Assembly: GCF_036010505.1 (NCBI RefSeq)
Contig: NZ_CP108569.1
Location: 806,001-870,000 of the forward strand
Direction: 5' to 3'
DNA from: Streptomyces sp. NBC_01197
GTDB lineage: Bacteria; Actinomycetota; Actinomycetes; Streptomycetales; Streptomycetaceae
DNA: 64,000 nt
Every line of letters begins with the position of its first letter. The first letter of the stretch is position 1. Below are positions 26,339 to 35,351 of the stretch, one piece after another. The translations under genes were made by a program, and so were the position numbers. The notes below the pieces were generated by a model. It was not told the origin of the DNA. It ran no database searches and was given only the letters and a program-made list of their open reading frames with translations.

Positions 26339-26860
26339 GTGCTCATGCCGCCGCAGGAGAACGAGTCCGTACTTCTCAAGGCCGACACCGGCTCGGCGGA
26401 ATACGCGGCAGGCGCCCTGCGGGACGTGGAGAAGGCCCAGGAGCAGGCCCGCCTCCGGGCAGGTCTTGTCCCTGCCTGGTACGGACCGACCGCCGCCGTG
26501 GCCGTGATAGTGCCGAGCGCGGTGCAGGCCTGGAGCGACGACGAGGGCGGCCAGGCGACTCTGGTGGCCCTCGTCGTGTCGCTTCTGGCGCTCGCCGTCA
26601 TCCTCCTGCTCGCCCGGGCAGCGCGCAGGGGAGCCGGGGTTCTCATCGACCGGTCCTGGCCCGCGCGGCTGTGGCGGAGCCGGGTCGCGCTGCCGGCCGT
26701 CTTGCTCGCGGGCGCTCTGGCCGGGGGGCTGTGCTGGGCGTCCGGAGCGAGCCAGGGCGCCGCACAGCTCACGGCGTTCGTCGTGGGCGGGCTCGGTGTG
26801 TGGGTGGCGTTCCTGGCCCGCAACGCCGTGATCAGGCGGTCCCTGGCGGAGTCGGCGTGA
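26339..26860 (+). CDS. Membrane protein co-transcribed with a winged-helix regulator
   Basis: About 173 residues with four predicted membrane segments (WYGPTAAVAVIVPSAVQAW, ATLVALVVSLLALAVILLLA, VALPAVLLAGALAGGLCW and AQLTAFVVGGLGVWVAFLA) and basic C-terminal ends. GTG at 26339 is favoured by AAGGG 5 nt upstream; ATG 26345 and ATG 26297 are in-frame alternatives. The GTGA overlap couples it to the next gene. Membrane protein plus small winged-helix regulator pairs of this kind are widespread in actinobacteria, with roles mostly unknown. Confidence 0.75.
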   Translation: MLMPPQENESVLLKADTGSAEYAAGALRDVEKAQEQARLRAGLVPAWYGPTAAVAVIVPSAVQAWSDDEGGQATLVALVVSLLALAVILLLARAARRGAGVLIDRSWPARLWRSRVALPAVLLAGALAGGLCWASGASQGAAQLTAFVVGGLGVWVAFLARNAVIRRSLAESA

Positions 26861-27207
26861 CGGGCGCTCCCCCGGGACAGGGACGGCCGGCGCTGGACGA
26901 GACGATCCAGCATCCGACCCGGCTGGCCGTCGCCGCCTTCCTCTCGGCGTGCGACGAGGCCGAGTTCGCCGCCGTACGCGACGGCTGCCAGGTGTCCGAC
27001 TCGGTCCTCAGCAAGACCGCCTCCGCGCTGGAGACGGCTGGATATCTGACCATCCGCAAGGGCCATGTGGGCAAGCGTCCCAGGACCTGGCTGTCCCTCT
27101 CCCCCACCGGCCGGCAAGCGCTGGACGACCATCTCACAGCGCTCCAGGACATCGTGGCCGCGGCCCGGCAGGCCAGCGCCCGGGAACGGGCCGGACAGAG
27201 CGGCTGA
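26857..27207 (+). CDS. Winged-helix transcriptional regulator
   Basis: 116 residues. Almost entirely a winged-helix domain: IQHPTRLAVAAFLSACDEAE, recognition region VSDSVLSKTASALETAGYL, wing GHVGKRPRTWLSLSPTGR. This matches the short MarR/ArsR-like winged-helix DNA-binding family. Probably binds the palindrome at 26267-26287 and represses its own unit together with the membrane protein. Confidence 0.9.
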   Translation: MTGAPPGQGRPALDETIQHPTRLAVAAFLSACDEAEFAAVRDGCQVSDSVLSKTASALETAGYLTIRKGHVGKRPRTWLSLSPTGRQALDDHLTALQDIVAAARQASARERAGQSG

Positions 27208-27430
27208 GCCGCCGGGGGTGCCTCGACGGGGGGCGACGGGGGGTGTCTCGATCACGACGGGGACGGCCCGCACGTCGCGCTCGCCCTGAACTCCTTGGTC
27301 GTCTCCCAGACTTCGTCGACGACCCCACTGTCGTACCCGCGGTCCACTGGTGGCTTCCCCGAACCAGGTCCCGGCTCCGGCAGACATCGCGAGGAGGTGA
27401 GAGGGGCCGCGGTCTGCCGACCGCAGCGGG

Positions 27431-28513
27431 TCACCCCGCCTCCGGGACAGCGATGTCTCCGTCGCACCACGGGTCGATGGGCGCGCTTTCCAGACAGCGC
27501 CCCAGTTCGTCGAGAATCCATCCCTGACGCTTCACCGTCCGCAGCACGATGCCGTGGTCGGCGATCTCCAGCGCCGGGCACTCCGCGCCGATCCGCTCCT
27601 CCAGGTCGTGGGCGCTGTCCACGGAGTGCAGCCACGTGGACATGAGGATGTTCGTCTCGCCGCTGGTCGCCGTCAGCAGCCGGACGCCCGGCATCCGGCT
27701 GAGCCGCTCACAGATCTGTCGCCGCTGCGGGACCGCCACCCGCGCCCACATGAGTGAGGTGACCGGCCACCCCGTGATGTGCTGGGCGATCTCGCAGCGG
27801 AACGCGACGGCGCCGGTACGCTCCAGCCGCGCGAGACGGCGACGGGCCGCGGTCTGGCTGGTGCCTGTGCGCTCTGCGAGTTCGGAGACGGGCAGTCGGC
27901 CGTCCGGGGCGAGGGCCAGCAGCAGGTCTCTGTCCGGACCGTCCAGCGTGCCGGGCAGGGCCTGGCGCGGCGCGGTCTCGTCCGCGGCGGCCTGGAGGAG
28001 CAACTGCTCCGAACGAGGGAGCGCGTCCAGCCGCCAGTCGCTTCCGGCGACAAGGATGCGCGTGGTGATCTTGGTACTGACCCGCACCACACCGGGCAGA
28101 CGGCTCACCCGCTCCAGGATGAACCGGGACAGGCCCGGCAGATCCCGGGTCACGGCGTTGATGTGGATGTCCCGTCCGCTGGCCAGCTCCATGACGGACT
28201 TCGTCCGCGGGTCCCTGGCCAGGGCGAGTGCCACCTCGTGCCGGACCGACGGCTCACAGTCCACGTCGATGAAGGCGTTGCACAGGGATCGCCACAGGCC
28301 GGGGCTGCCGGTCGCGGTCACCCAGGCCAAGCCGCGGTCCGAGATCCGGCCCCAGCGGCGCGCGACCGTCACCGCGCTGAGCCCGAGCACCTCGCCGATC
28401 GCCGTCCAGGAGGCCCGTGGCGCGATCTGCAGGGCGTGGGCGATGGCGATATCCGTCTCGTCCAGCTCAGCCTGGAGCGCGACGGCGGAATCCTTCACAC
28501 GAAGACGGTCCAT
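27431..28513 (-). CDS. Lrp/AsnC-family regulator with two HTH-RAM halves
   Basis: 360 residues containing two Lrp/AsnC units. First HTH LDETDIAIAHALQIAPRASW with AIGEVLGLSAVTVARRW (about residues 17-55); second HTH LDGPDRDLLLALAPDGRLPV with SELAERTGTSQTAARRRL (about residues 190-230). Each is followed by a RAM-like ligand domain. Duplicated Lrp regulators usually sense an amino acid or related metabolite. It is divergent from the deacetylase-transporter operon starting at 28668 and is probably its regulator. Confidence 0.92.
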   Translation of the reverse strand: MDRLRVKDSAVALQAELDETDIAIAHALQIAPRASWTAIGEVLGLSAVTVARRWGRISDRGLAWVTATGSPGLWRSLCNAFIDVDCEPSVRHEVALALARDPRTKSVMELASGRDIHINAVTRDLPGLSRFILERVSRLPGVVRVSTKITTRILVAGSDWRLDALPRSEQLLLQAAADETAPRQALPGTLDGPDRDLLLALAPDGRLPVSELAERTGTSQTAARRRLARLERTGAVAFRCEIAQHITGWPVTSLMWARVAVPQRRQICERLSRMPGVRLLTATSGETNILMSTWLHSVDSAHDLEERIGAECPALEIADHGIVLRTVKRQGWILDELGRCLESAPIDPWCDGDIAVPEAG

Positions 28514-28667
28514 GGCGATTCTCTTCGATTTCCTGGGTCGGTGCACGGGAGGTGCCCACGATGGGCCATCAGCAACGGGCCACACAAGAGTGGCGGACGG
28601 AGCGCTGTCTCCTCGGGCGACCCTGGAGAAGACAGAGCGCATATCTCTCACGAAAGGTCGGATTCCG

Positions 28668-29570
28668 ATGGCGCAGAGTGAGCAGCAGCCGTGGGAATGG
28701 GACGAGCCGACCTGGCGCGGCCATGTCGGACACGTACGCGCCGGGCGCCCCCTCGCACCGGACACCTGGCCCGGCGGCGCCCGCTGCGCGGTGGCCGTGT
28801 CCTTCGACTCGGACCACGAGACCCCGGCTCTGCGCGACGGGGAGACGCGCCCGGCGAAGCTCGCCCAGGGCGAGTACGGCGCGCGCGTGGCCGTGCCCAA
28901 GATCCTTGACCTGCTGGAGCGCCACCGCATTCCCGCGAGTTTCTTCATGCCGGCAGTCTGCGCGCTGCTGCGCCCGCAGGAGGCGAGGGCCTACACGGCC
29001 GCAGGCCACGAACTGGCCGTCCACGGCTGGATCCACGAGCGCAACACTCTGCTCACCGCGGGAACCGAACGTGAGCTCCAGTTTCGGTCCGCCGACACCC
29101 TGGAGCGGATCGGCGGCGTACGCCCCGTCGGCATCCGCACGCCGAGCTGGGACTTCTCACCGCACACCCTGGCGATCACCCGTGAGATGGGCCTGCTCTA
29201 CGACTCCTCACTGATGGCTGACGACGAGCCTTACGAGCTGGTCGAGCACGGCGAGGCGACAGGCGTGGTGGAGATCCCCGTGGAGTGGATCCGCGACGAC
29301 GCGCCCTATTTCATGATGGATCGCTTCGCCTCGCTGAGGCCCTACATCGCGCCGCGCGACGTGCTCCGGATCTGGCAGGACGAGTTCGCCGCCGCGTACG
29401 CGGCCGGCGGCCTGTTCCAGCTCACGCTGCACCCGCACATCATCGGCCACCGCTCGCGTCTCGTCGTACTGGACGAGTTGCTCGCACACATCGGTGAGCA
29501 CGACGCGGTGTGGTTCGCCACCCACCGGGAGGTCGCCGAGCACTGCCTCGCGCAACGCCCGGCCCGCTGA
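28668..29570 (+). CDS. Polysaccharide-deacetylase-fold hydrolase
   Basis: 300 residues, cytoplasmic. NodB-type fold with metal-site signatures SFDSDHE (about residue 45) and HGWIHE, plus RTPSWDFSP. This sub-branch of the deacetylase superfamily includes cyclic imide hydrolase and PuuE-type allantoinase, which act on small cyclic amides rather than glycans. With a transporter, dehydrogenases and an M20 amidohydrolase downstream, a cyclic imide or amide substrate is more likely than a polysaccharide (inferred). ATG at 28668. Confidence 0.82.
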   Translation: MAQSEQQPWEWDEPTWRGHVGHVRAGRPLAPDTWPGGARCAVAVSFDSDHETPALRDGETRPAKLAQGEYGARVAVPKILDLLERHRIPASFFMPAVCALLRPQEARAYTAAGHELAVHGWIHERNTLLTAGTERELQFRSADTLERIGGVRPVGIRTPSWDFSPHTLAITREMGLLYDSSLMADDEPYELVEHGEATGVVEIPVEWIRDDAPYFMMDRFASLRPYIAPRDVLRIWQDEFAAAYAAGGLFQLTLHPHIIGHRSRLVVLDELLAHIGEHDAVWFATHREVAEHCLAQRPAR

Positions 29571-29914
29571 CCCAACGACCTCCGTACGACTGACCGCCAC
29601 CGGCGACGGCGCCTCGTCGTTCACCCGGCACCAGACCCCGCATCCGTCACATCCGGACGCACCTCGGCGCCCCGGCTCCCGCTCGCGACCCCCGGGCCCC
29701 GCTTCCACGCCGCCGTGCCCGCTCGCCGGCCCGCGTGGACACATACCGCGCGGCTCTCCCCGGCACATCGATTCCCGTTCCCCCGGGTTCATCCCGCTCG
29801 TCCCCACCCGGCATCACCGCCCGCACACAGGACTCTGCCCGCCCCCACGCTCCCGCCCCCGGTCAGTCCCCGATCCGTCCCCTGTGACGCTCCAAGGAAA
29901 GCGAGGATTTCCTC
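29571..29914. other. Intergenic gap, no gene seen
   Basis: 344 bp between the deacetylase-fold gene and the transporter gene. Rich in proline-type CCG/CCC tracts and lacking a convincing ribosome site until GAGG at 29902. No clear hairpin terminator was found, so read-through into the transporter gene is possible. Confidence 0.4.
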
Positions 29915-31219
29915 GTGCCACTCGACACCGCCGCATCCGGTATCGCCCCATCTCCCAAGCTGACGCCCCGGCAACGCAAGGCCCTCGTCGCCGGAGCCGT
30001 GGGCAACACCGTCGAATGGGTCGACTGGGCCCTCTACGGCATCTTCGTGAAGATCATCGCGGATGTCTTCTTCCCGAAGGCCGACGGCACGGTGGCGCTG
30101 CTCTCCACCCTCGCCGTCTTCGCCGTCGGTTTCGTGATGCGCCCGGTGGGGGCCGCCTTCCTCGGCGCGTACGCCGACCGGCACGGCCGCAAGAAGGGGC
30201 TCGCCCTCACGATCGGCCTGATGGCCGGCGCCGGCTTCGTCATCGCTCTGACCCCGGGCTACGGGACGATCGGCATCGCGGCTCCACTGGTCCTCCTGCT
30301 GTCGCGGCTGGCCCAGGGCTTCTCCGCAGGGGGTGAGTTCGGCTCGTCCTCGGCGTTCCTGGTGGAGTCCGCCTCGCCCGGCAGACGTGCCTTCGCCGGA
30401 TCCTGGCAGCAGGTATCAGTGGCGGGCGGCGTCCTGATCGCGTCTCTGCTCGGCACCACCTTCACCTCGCTGCTCAGCGAGGACGCCCTGCATGCCTGGG
30501 GCTGGCGGGCCGCCTTCGTGATCGGCGCGCTGCTCGGTCTGGCCGGGCTCTGGCTGCGGGTCTCCGTCGAGGACACCGACTCCTTCAACGAGGCCAAGGC
30601 CGAGGGCCAGGCCAGGAAGAACCCGTTGAAGGCAATGCTCGTCGAGCACCCCGCCGCCGCACTCCGGGTCGCGGGCATCACGGTCGCCGGCACGCTGACC
30701 TACTACATCTGGGTCAGCTACCTTCCGACGTACGCCAACCTCACCACGGGTATACCGCTGAAGCGGGCACTGCTCTCCCAGACGCTGTGCCTGATCGTCT
30801 TCCTCGTGCTGCTGCCTTTCGCGGGGCTGCTCTCCGACCGGCTCGGGCGCAAACCCACCATGGCGGGCTTCGCGGCCGGCTTCGTTGTCCTGGCCTGGCC
30901 GATGCTGCACATCCTGAACGACAGCTTCCTCGTGCTGTTCCTGGTACAGCTCACCGGCATGCTGCTGATCCTCGGCTACTCCGCGAACTGCGCGGTGATC
31001 ATGGCCGAGCAGTTCCCGCCGGAGGTACGCGCCACCGGCATCGCCCTCCCGTACGCGCTGGCCGTCGCGGTCTTCGGCGGCACCGCCCCGTACGTCACGA
31101 CCTGGATGAGCGACTCCGGTCACGCCGGCAAGCTCTGGCTGTACGTCTCCGGCTCCGCCCTGATCTCTCTCATCGTCTACCTGACCATGCCCGAGACGAA
31201 GGACAAGGAGTTCGCCTGA
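29915..31219 (+). CDS. MFS transporter, metabolite:H+ symporter (MHS) type
   Basis: 434 residues, twelve helices. The start of helix 1 (GNTVEWVDWALYGIF) and the loop 2-3 signature GAYADRHGRKKGL with RLAQGFSAGGEFGSSSAFLVE are diagnostic of the MHS group (ProP, KgtP and ShiA relatives), which imports carboxylates and betaines with protons. GTG start. Its stop overlaps the ATG of the SDR gene (TGATG), so import and oxidation are coupled. Confidence 0.93.
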   Translation: MPLDTAASGIAPSPKLTPRQRKALVAGAVGNTVEWVDWALYGIFVKIIADVFFPKADGTVALLSTLAVFAVGFVMRPVGAAFLGAYADRHGRKKGLALTIGLMAGAGFVIALTPGYGTIGIAAPLVLLLSRLAQGFSAGGEFGSSSAFLVESASPGRRAFAGSWQQVSVAGGVLIASLLGTTFTSLLSEDALHAWGWRAAFVIGALLGLAGLWLRVSVEDTDSFNEAKAEGQARKNPLKAMLVEHPAAALRVAGITVAGTLTYYIWVSYLPTYANLTTGIPLKRALLSQTLCLIVFLVLLPFAGLLSDRLGRKPTMAGFAAGFVVLAWPMLHILNDSFLVLFLVQLTGMLLILGYSANCAVIMAEQFPPEVRATGIALPYALAVAVFGGTAPYVTTWMSDSGHAGKLWLYVSGSALISLIVYLTMPETKDKEFA

Positions 31220-32058
31220 TGGCGCACGTATTGGTCACCGGTGCCGCGAGTGGCATCGGACGGGCCGTCGCCGAGCACTTCGCCGCCGCCGGCCACCGAC
31301 TGACGCTCGTCGACATCGACGCCGCCCCGCTCGCGGACACGGCGAAAGCACTGGGCGCGGCCCACCAGGTCCGTGACCTCGGCTCGGCCGACGGCCCATC
31401 CGACGCCATCAGCGATGGATGGCAGGCCCACGGGCCGGTGGACGTGCTGGTCAACGCGGCCGGTATCTACCCGTCGCTCGACATGACCGAGGTCACCGCC
31501 GCCGACTGGGACCGCGTCCTCGCCCTCAACACCCGCGCCCCGGTGCTCGCGACGGCCGAACTGGCACGGCGGGCCATCGCCTCGGGCCGGACCTCGTCGG
31601 TGGTCAACATCTCTTCCGGCGCCGCACTGCGCGCCCGGCCCGGCGGCGGCCCGTACGCGGCCTCCAAGGCAGCGCTGGAGATGGCGACCCGCGCAGCGGC
31701 CCTCGAACTGGGCCCGCACGGCATCCGCGTCAACGCCGTCAGCCCCGGCTTCATCGGCGTCGACAGCACCTGCAACCCCGTCACCGACGAGTACGCGACG
31801 GCTGTCTCCGTCAACCCGCTGGGACGGCCGGGTTCCCCGGCTGACATCGCCCGCGCCGTCGTGTGGATCGCCGGCCCTGATGCCTCCTGGGTAACCGGCG
31901 AGATCCTGCGCGTGGACGGCGGCAGCGGCACCGGTGCGACCCACCTGCCCCGGCTGGGGCCCCCGCCGCGCACCTCGTCCACCGGCGGCACGACCGCCAC
32001 CGGTACCCATACGCCGGACGCACGACGCCCGGACTCCACGAAGGGACACACCTCATGA
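31219..32058 (+). CDS. Short-chain dehydrogenase/reductase
   Basis: 279 residues. Glycine-rich NAD(P) motif GAASGIG near residue 8, NAAG at about 75, catalytic Ser (NISSG) and YAASK further on, and the C-terminal PG motif and GEILRVDGG. Aspartate in VDID after beta-2 suggests NAD rather than NADP. A Pro/Thr-rich C-terminal tail of about 40 residues is unusual for the family. Oxidises an alcohol intermediate in the pathway served by this operon (inferred). Confidence 0.92.
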   Translation: MAHVLVTGAASGIGRAVAEHFAAAGHRLTLVDIDAAPLADTAKALGAAHQVRDLGSADGPSDAISDGWQAHGPVDVLVNAAGIYPSLDMTEVTAADWDRVLALNTRAPVLATAELARRAIASGRTSSVVNISSGAALRARPGGGPYAASKAALEMATRAAALELGPHGIRVNAVSPGFIGVDSTCNPVTDEYATAVSVNPLGRPGSPADIARAVVWIAGPDASWVTGEILRVDGGSGTGATHLPRLGPPPRTSSTGGTTATGTHTPDARRPDSTKGHTS

Positions 32059-34301
32059 CCGGCGATGCCTACACCGTTGTCGGAGCGGGCGCCATCGGCG
32101 GCACCCTCGCCCACAGTCTCGCGGCGGCCGGACACCGGGTCACCGTCATCGACACCGACGCCGACCACGTGGCTGCGATCCGGGCGGACGGGCTGACCAT
32201 CCTGCACGGCGGGGAACGCGAGAGCGTCCGCCTCGACGCGGCCACCCCCGACACGTACCAGGGGCCGCCCCTGGCCCGTGTCCTGCTCAGCGTCAAGGCA
32301 CACGCGACCGAGAAGGCCATGCGCTGGATCGCACCGCGCCTCACCCCGGACGGCTACGTCGTCTCCGTGCAGAACGGCTTCAACGAAGAGCTCATAGCCG
32401 AACACATCGGCGCCGAGCGTACCGTCGCCGCCTTCGTCAACATCTTCGCCGACCTCGTCGAACCGGGCGTGGTGCGCGACGGCGGTCCCGGCGCGTTCGT
32501 CATCGGCGAAGTGGGCGGGGCACCGGTCTCCGCCCGGGTGCGCGCCCTTGTCGCCGATCTCCAGGCGTGGGGTCCCGCACGGGCCACCGAGAACGTCGAG
32601 GGCTACCTGTGGGCGAAGGCCGCGTTCGGCGCGATGCTCTCGGCCACCGCGCTGGCCGACGCCCCCATGGCGGACCTCACGGACCGCCACCGCGCCACCA
32701 TGTACGCGCTGGCCGCCGAGGTGTACGCGGTGGCAGACGCGTCCGGTGTACGCCTGGAGTCCTTCGACGCCTTCGAGGCGCCCGCCTTCCGGCCCGACAA
32801 CGACCCCGCCCTGCGCGGTGCCGCGTGCGACCGGCTGACCGCGTGGCTGCGCACCCAGCCTAAGGACCGCAGCGGCATCTGGCGTGACCTGGCCGTCCGC
32901 CACCGTCCGGTGGAGGTGACCACGCACTATGCGCCGGTCCTCCAGCAGGCACGGCGCGCGGGCCTGAACGCTCCGGTGCTACGGGCTGTCCTGGACGGTC
33001 TGCGGGAACTGGAGCAGGACCCGTCCACCATGTCCGAGTCCCGGCTGGACGCCCTCGACCGCCTCGCCGTGTCCGGCGGCCACACGGCCGGGACCGGCGG
33101 ACCCGAGTGCCACGCCCTGCCCGCGGGGCCCGCACTCACCGGGGCGCAGGCCGTCGCCGTCCACGGCTGGCTGGACGAACACCGTGACGCGATGGACGCC
33201 GACCTCGCCGCCTACACCTCCCAGGAGAGCTCCAGCGACGACACCGCCGCCCTCGCCGCCTGCCTCGACTGGCTGCGCGGCTGGCTCGACACCTCCCTCG
33301 GCGCACCCACGAGCGAGGAGGTGCGCCCGCGCGAGGACGCGGGCGACATCCTGATCCGCCGCTACGCCGGCACGGGCCCGTCAACAGAGGCGCCGGTACT
33401 GCTCGTCGGCCACTACGACACCGTCTGGGCCACCGGAAGCCTGCCGGACTGGCCCTACCGCCGGGAGGGGGACCGCATCTCCGGGCCGGGTGTGTTCGAC
33501 ATGAAGGCCGGACTCGTCCAGGCCGTCTGGGCGCTGCGCGCGCTCACGGCGCTCGACTTGCCGCGTCCTGAGTGCACCCTGCTGCTCAACGGGGACGAGG
33601 AGACCGGCAGTAAGGCGTCGAGCGACGTCATCGTCGCCGAGGCGCGGAAGTCCCGGGCGGCGCTGGTCTTCGAGGCGAGCGCGGACGGGGCGGTGAAGAC
33701 GACCCGTAAGGGAGTCGGACTGTTCTCCCTCACCATCACCGGTGAGGCGGCCCACGCCGGCCTCGACCCGACATCCGGTGCCAGCGCGGTCAACGAGATC
33801 GCCCGCCAGGTGCTCGCGCTGGAAGCCCTCGCGGACCCAGCGGCCGGGACCACCCTCAACGTTGGCGTGCTGCGCGGCGGTACCCGCAGCAACGTCACGG
33901 CGGCGGAGGCGACCGCACAGCTGGACATCCGGGTCGCGACCGACGACGAACGCGCCCGCCTGGACGTCGCCCTGGCCGGACTCGCCCCGTCCGACGCCCG
34001 GACCAGCCTGCGGATCGACGGAGGCTGGAACCGTCCTGTCTTCGAGCGCACCGAGGGCGTCGGCCGGGTCTTCGCCCTCGCCAGGTCCTGCGCCGCGCCG
34101 CTCGGCCTGGATCTGCGCGAGACAGCCGTGGGCGGCGCCAGCGACGGGAACTTCGTCCTCGCCGCAGGTACCCCCGTCCTGGACGGACTCGGCGCGGTGG
34201 GAGGCGGCGCCCACGCCCGCAGCGAGCACGTGACGCTCAGCGGCATGGTCGAACGCTCCGCCCTGGCGGCGGGAGTCCTCGCCGCCTTCGCCACCGCCTG
34301 A
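32055..34301 (+). CDS. Fusion of ketopantoate-reductase-like dehydrogenase and M20 metallopeptidase
   Basis: 748 residues. Residues 1-335 form an ApbA/PanE-type protein: nucleotide motif VGAGAIGG, catalytic-lysine region LSVKAHATEKA, and a helical C-domain with NVEGYLWAK. A Gly/Thr linker (about 338-350) leads to an M20 zinc hydrolase with H453 in GHYDTVW, GVFDMKAG, NGDEETGS and EAAHAG, closest in style to CPG2-type carboxypeptidases. The frame is continuous with no frameshift mark, and it starts ATGA-coupled to the SDR gene. Both activities probably act in one amide or hydroxyacid catabolic route; substrate unknown. Confidence 0.85.
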   Translation: MTGDAYTVVGAGAIGGTLAHSLAAAGHRVTVIDTDADHVAAIRADGLTILHGGERESVRLDAATPDTYQGPPLARVLLSVKAHATEKAMRWIAPRLTPDGYVVSVQNGFNEELIAEHIGAERTVAAFVNIFADLVEPGVVRDGGPGAFVIGEVGGAPVSARVRALVADLQAWGPARATENVEGYLWAKAAFGAMLSATALADAPMADLTDRHRATMYALAAEVYAVADASGVRLESFDAFEAPAFRPDNDPALRGAACDRLTAWLRTQPKDRSGIWRDLAVRHRPVEVTTHYAPVLQQARRAGLNAPVLRAVLDGLRELEQDPSTMSESRLDALDRLAVSGGHTAGTGGPECHALPAGPALTGAQAVAVHGWLDEHRDAMDADLAAYTSQESSSDDTAALAACLDWLRGWLDTSLGAPTSEEVRPREDAGDILIRRYAGTGPSTEAPVLLVGHYDTVWATGSLPDWPYRREGDRISGPGVFDMKAGLVQAVWALRALTALDLPRPECTLLLNGDEETGSKASSDVIVAEARKSRAALVFEASADGAVKTTRKGVGLFSLTITGEAAHAGLDPTSGASAVNEIARQVLALEALADPAAGTTLNVGVLRGGTRSNVTAAEATAQLDIRVATDDERARLDVALAGLAPSDARTSLRIDGGWNRPVFERTEGVGRVFALARSCAAPLGLDLRETAVGGASDGNFVLAAGTPVLDGLGAVGGGAHARSEHVTLSGMVERSALAAGVLAAFATA

Positions 34302-34782
34302 CGCGACGCGCCGGCGGGTGACGGTGTGCGGGGGAGGATCGCTGTGTGTTCCGTCCCGGACGGACGTGCCCGGCCCGCAAGGGCAGTACGAGGGCGTCCG
34401 GGCGGAAGGGGCGTCATCTCACCTCCCCGGATGCGTGGGCGGCTGGGGCGTCCGTACTCCGGCCGCGGCGCCCGGCCCGCTCTCGCAGGGCCTTCTTGCC
34501 GGCCTCCCCGGCACCGTTGGCCGGAAGCGTGTCCAGGTATTCGACGCTTTCGGGTGCGTGGATGCGGGGGGGTGACACGGTCCACATCACCGTCCGCGCC
34601 GGCTGCCCCCGGCCTGGCAGAGCCGGACTGACAGGACAAAGGGTGGTGGGCCCCGTCAGAACCGGGGCCCACCACCCCCCTGCGTTCCAGCACGGACTGC
34701 ACCCTGTGAGGGCACGCGGCCGGGCGGCCTCGGCGTCAGAATTCCGCCAGTACCTCCGGGCCGCGCCGCCGACACTGGAGCC
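34302..34782. other. Intergenic gap with one strong terminator
   Basis: 481 bp. No gene with a plausible ribosome site; the only structure is the hairpin at 34641-34677. Open frames here have proline/arginine-rich, non-conserved-looking translations. Confidence 0.5.
34641..34677 (+). terminator. Strong stem-loop terminator of the catabolic operon
   Basis: Perfect 14-bp inverted repeat GGGTGGTGGGCCCC / GGGGCCCACCACCC with a 9-nt loop, followed by a C-run rather than T-run. About 340 bp after the fusion gene. Confidence 0.7.
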
Positions 34783-35301
34783 ATGACCACTTACGCAGCT
34801 CTTCCCATCCCGCCCGCCACCCTGCGGGAACTCCGCGTCACCGACGACTCCGGCAAGCCCCTCCACGCGTACACCGCCGGCGAGGACGGCGTCCCCATCG
34901 ACTCCGTCGGCAGCCCGCTGCGCTGCTGCCTGCGGTCCATCGAGCCCGGGGAGCGGGTGGCCCTTGTCTCGTACGCACCGCTGCGGCGCTGGGCGGCGGC
35001 GACCGGTGCCGCCCCCGGGGCGTACGACGAAGCGGGGCCGGTGTTCATCCACGCCGACGAGTGCGAGGGCCCGGGCGACGCGCACGGCTACCCCTTCGCG
35101 CGGCCGGGGGCACTGCGCACCGTCAGGCGCTACAACGCCGAGGGGCACATCGTCGGCGGCCGTCTCCTGGAGATCCCCGTGGACGCCGGGGCCGGTTTCG
35201 ACCGGGCTTTCGATGAGGCGTTCGCCGTGCCGGAAGTGGCGATGGTGCACGTACGCGCCCTGGAGTACGGCTGCTTCCAGTTCGCGGTGCGGCGGCCGTA
35301 G
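34783..35301 (+). CDS. DUF1203 protein
   Basis: 172 residues. Matches DUF1203 in the segments DSVGSPLRCCLRSIEPGERV, GPVFIHADECEG and VHVRALEYGCFQFAV. A conserved Cys pair (CC) and His/Asp/Glu residues (IHADEC) hint at metal or redox chemistry, but the function of the family is unknown. ATG at 34783, monocistronic, with a terminator right after it. Confidence 0.9.
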   Translation: MTTYAALPIPPATLRELRVTDDSGKPLHAYTAGEDGVPIDSVGSPLRCCLRSIEPGERVALVSYAPLRRWAAATGAAPGAYDEAGPVFIHADECEGPGDAHGYPFARPGALRTVRRYNAEGHIVGGRLLEIPVDAGAGFDRAFDEAFAVPEVAMVHVRALEYGCFQFAVRRP

Positions 35302-35308
35302 TCCGGCA

Positions 35309-35341
35309 CCCCCGCTCACCCGCCGGGGAGGTGAGCGGGGG
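35309..35341. terminator. Bidirectional terminator between convergent genes
   Basis: Perfect 12-bp stem CCCCCGCTCACC / GGTGAGCGGGGG with a 9-nt loop, 8 bp after the DUF1203 stop and 11 bp from the stop of the opposing metallo-hydrolase gene. Confidence 0.8.
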
Positions 35342-35351
35342 ACGCCCGCGC

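Noticed and set aside
33000..33240. Frameshift or sequencing error joining two genes (the reductase-M20 fusion)
   Set aside because: Codon use stays uniform and GC-rich at the third position through the linker, and no stop/start overlap signature appears in the other frames; a true fusion fits better.
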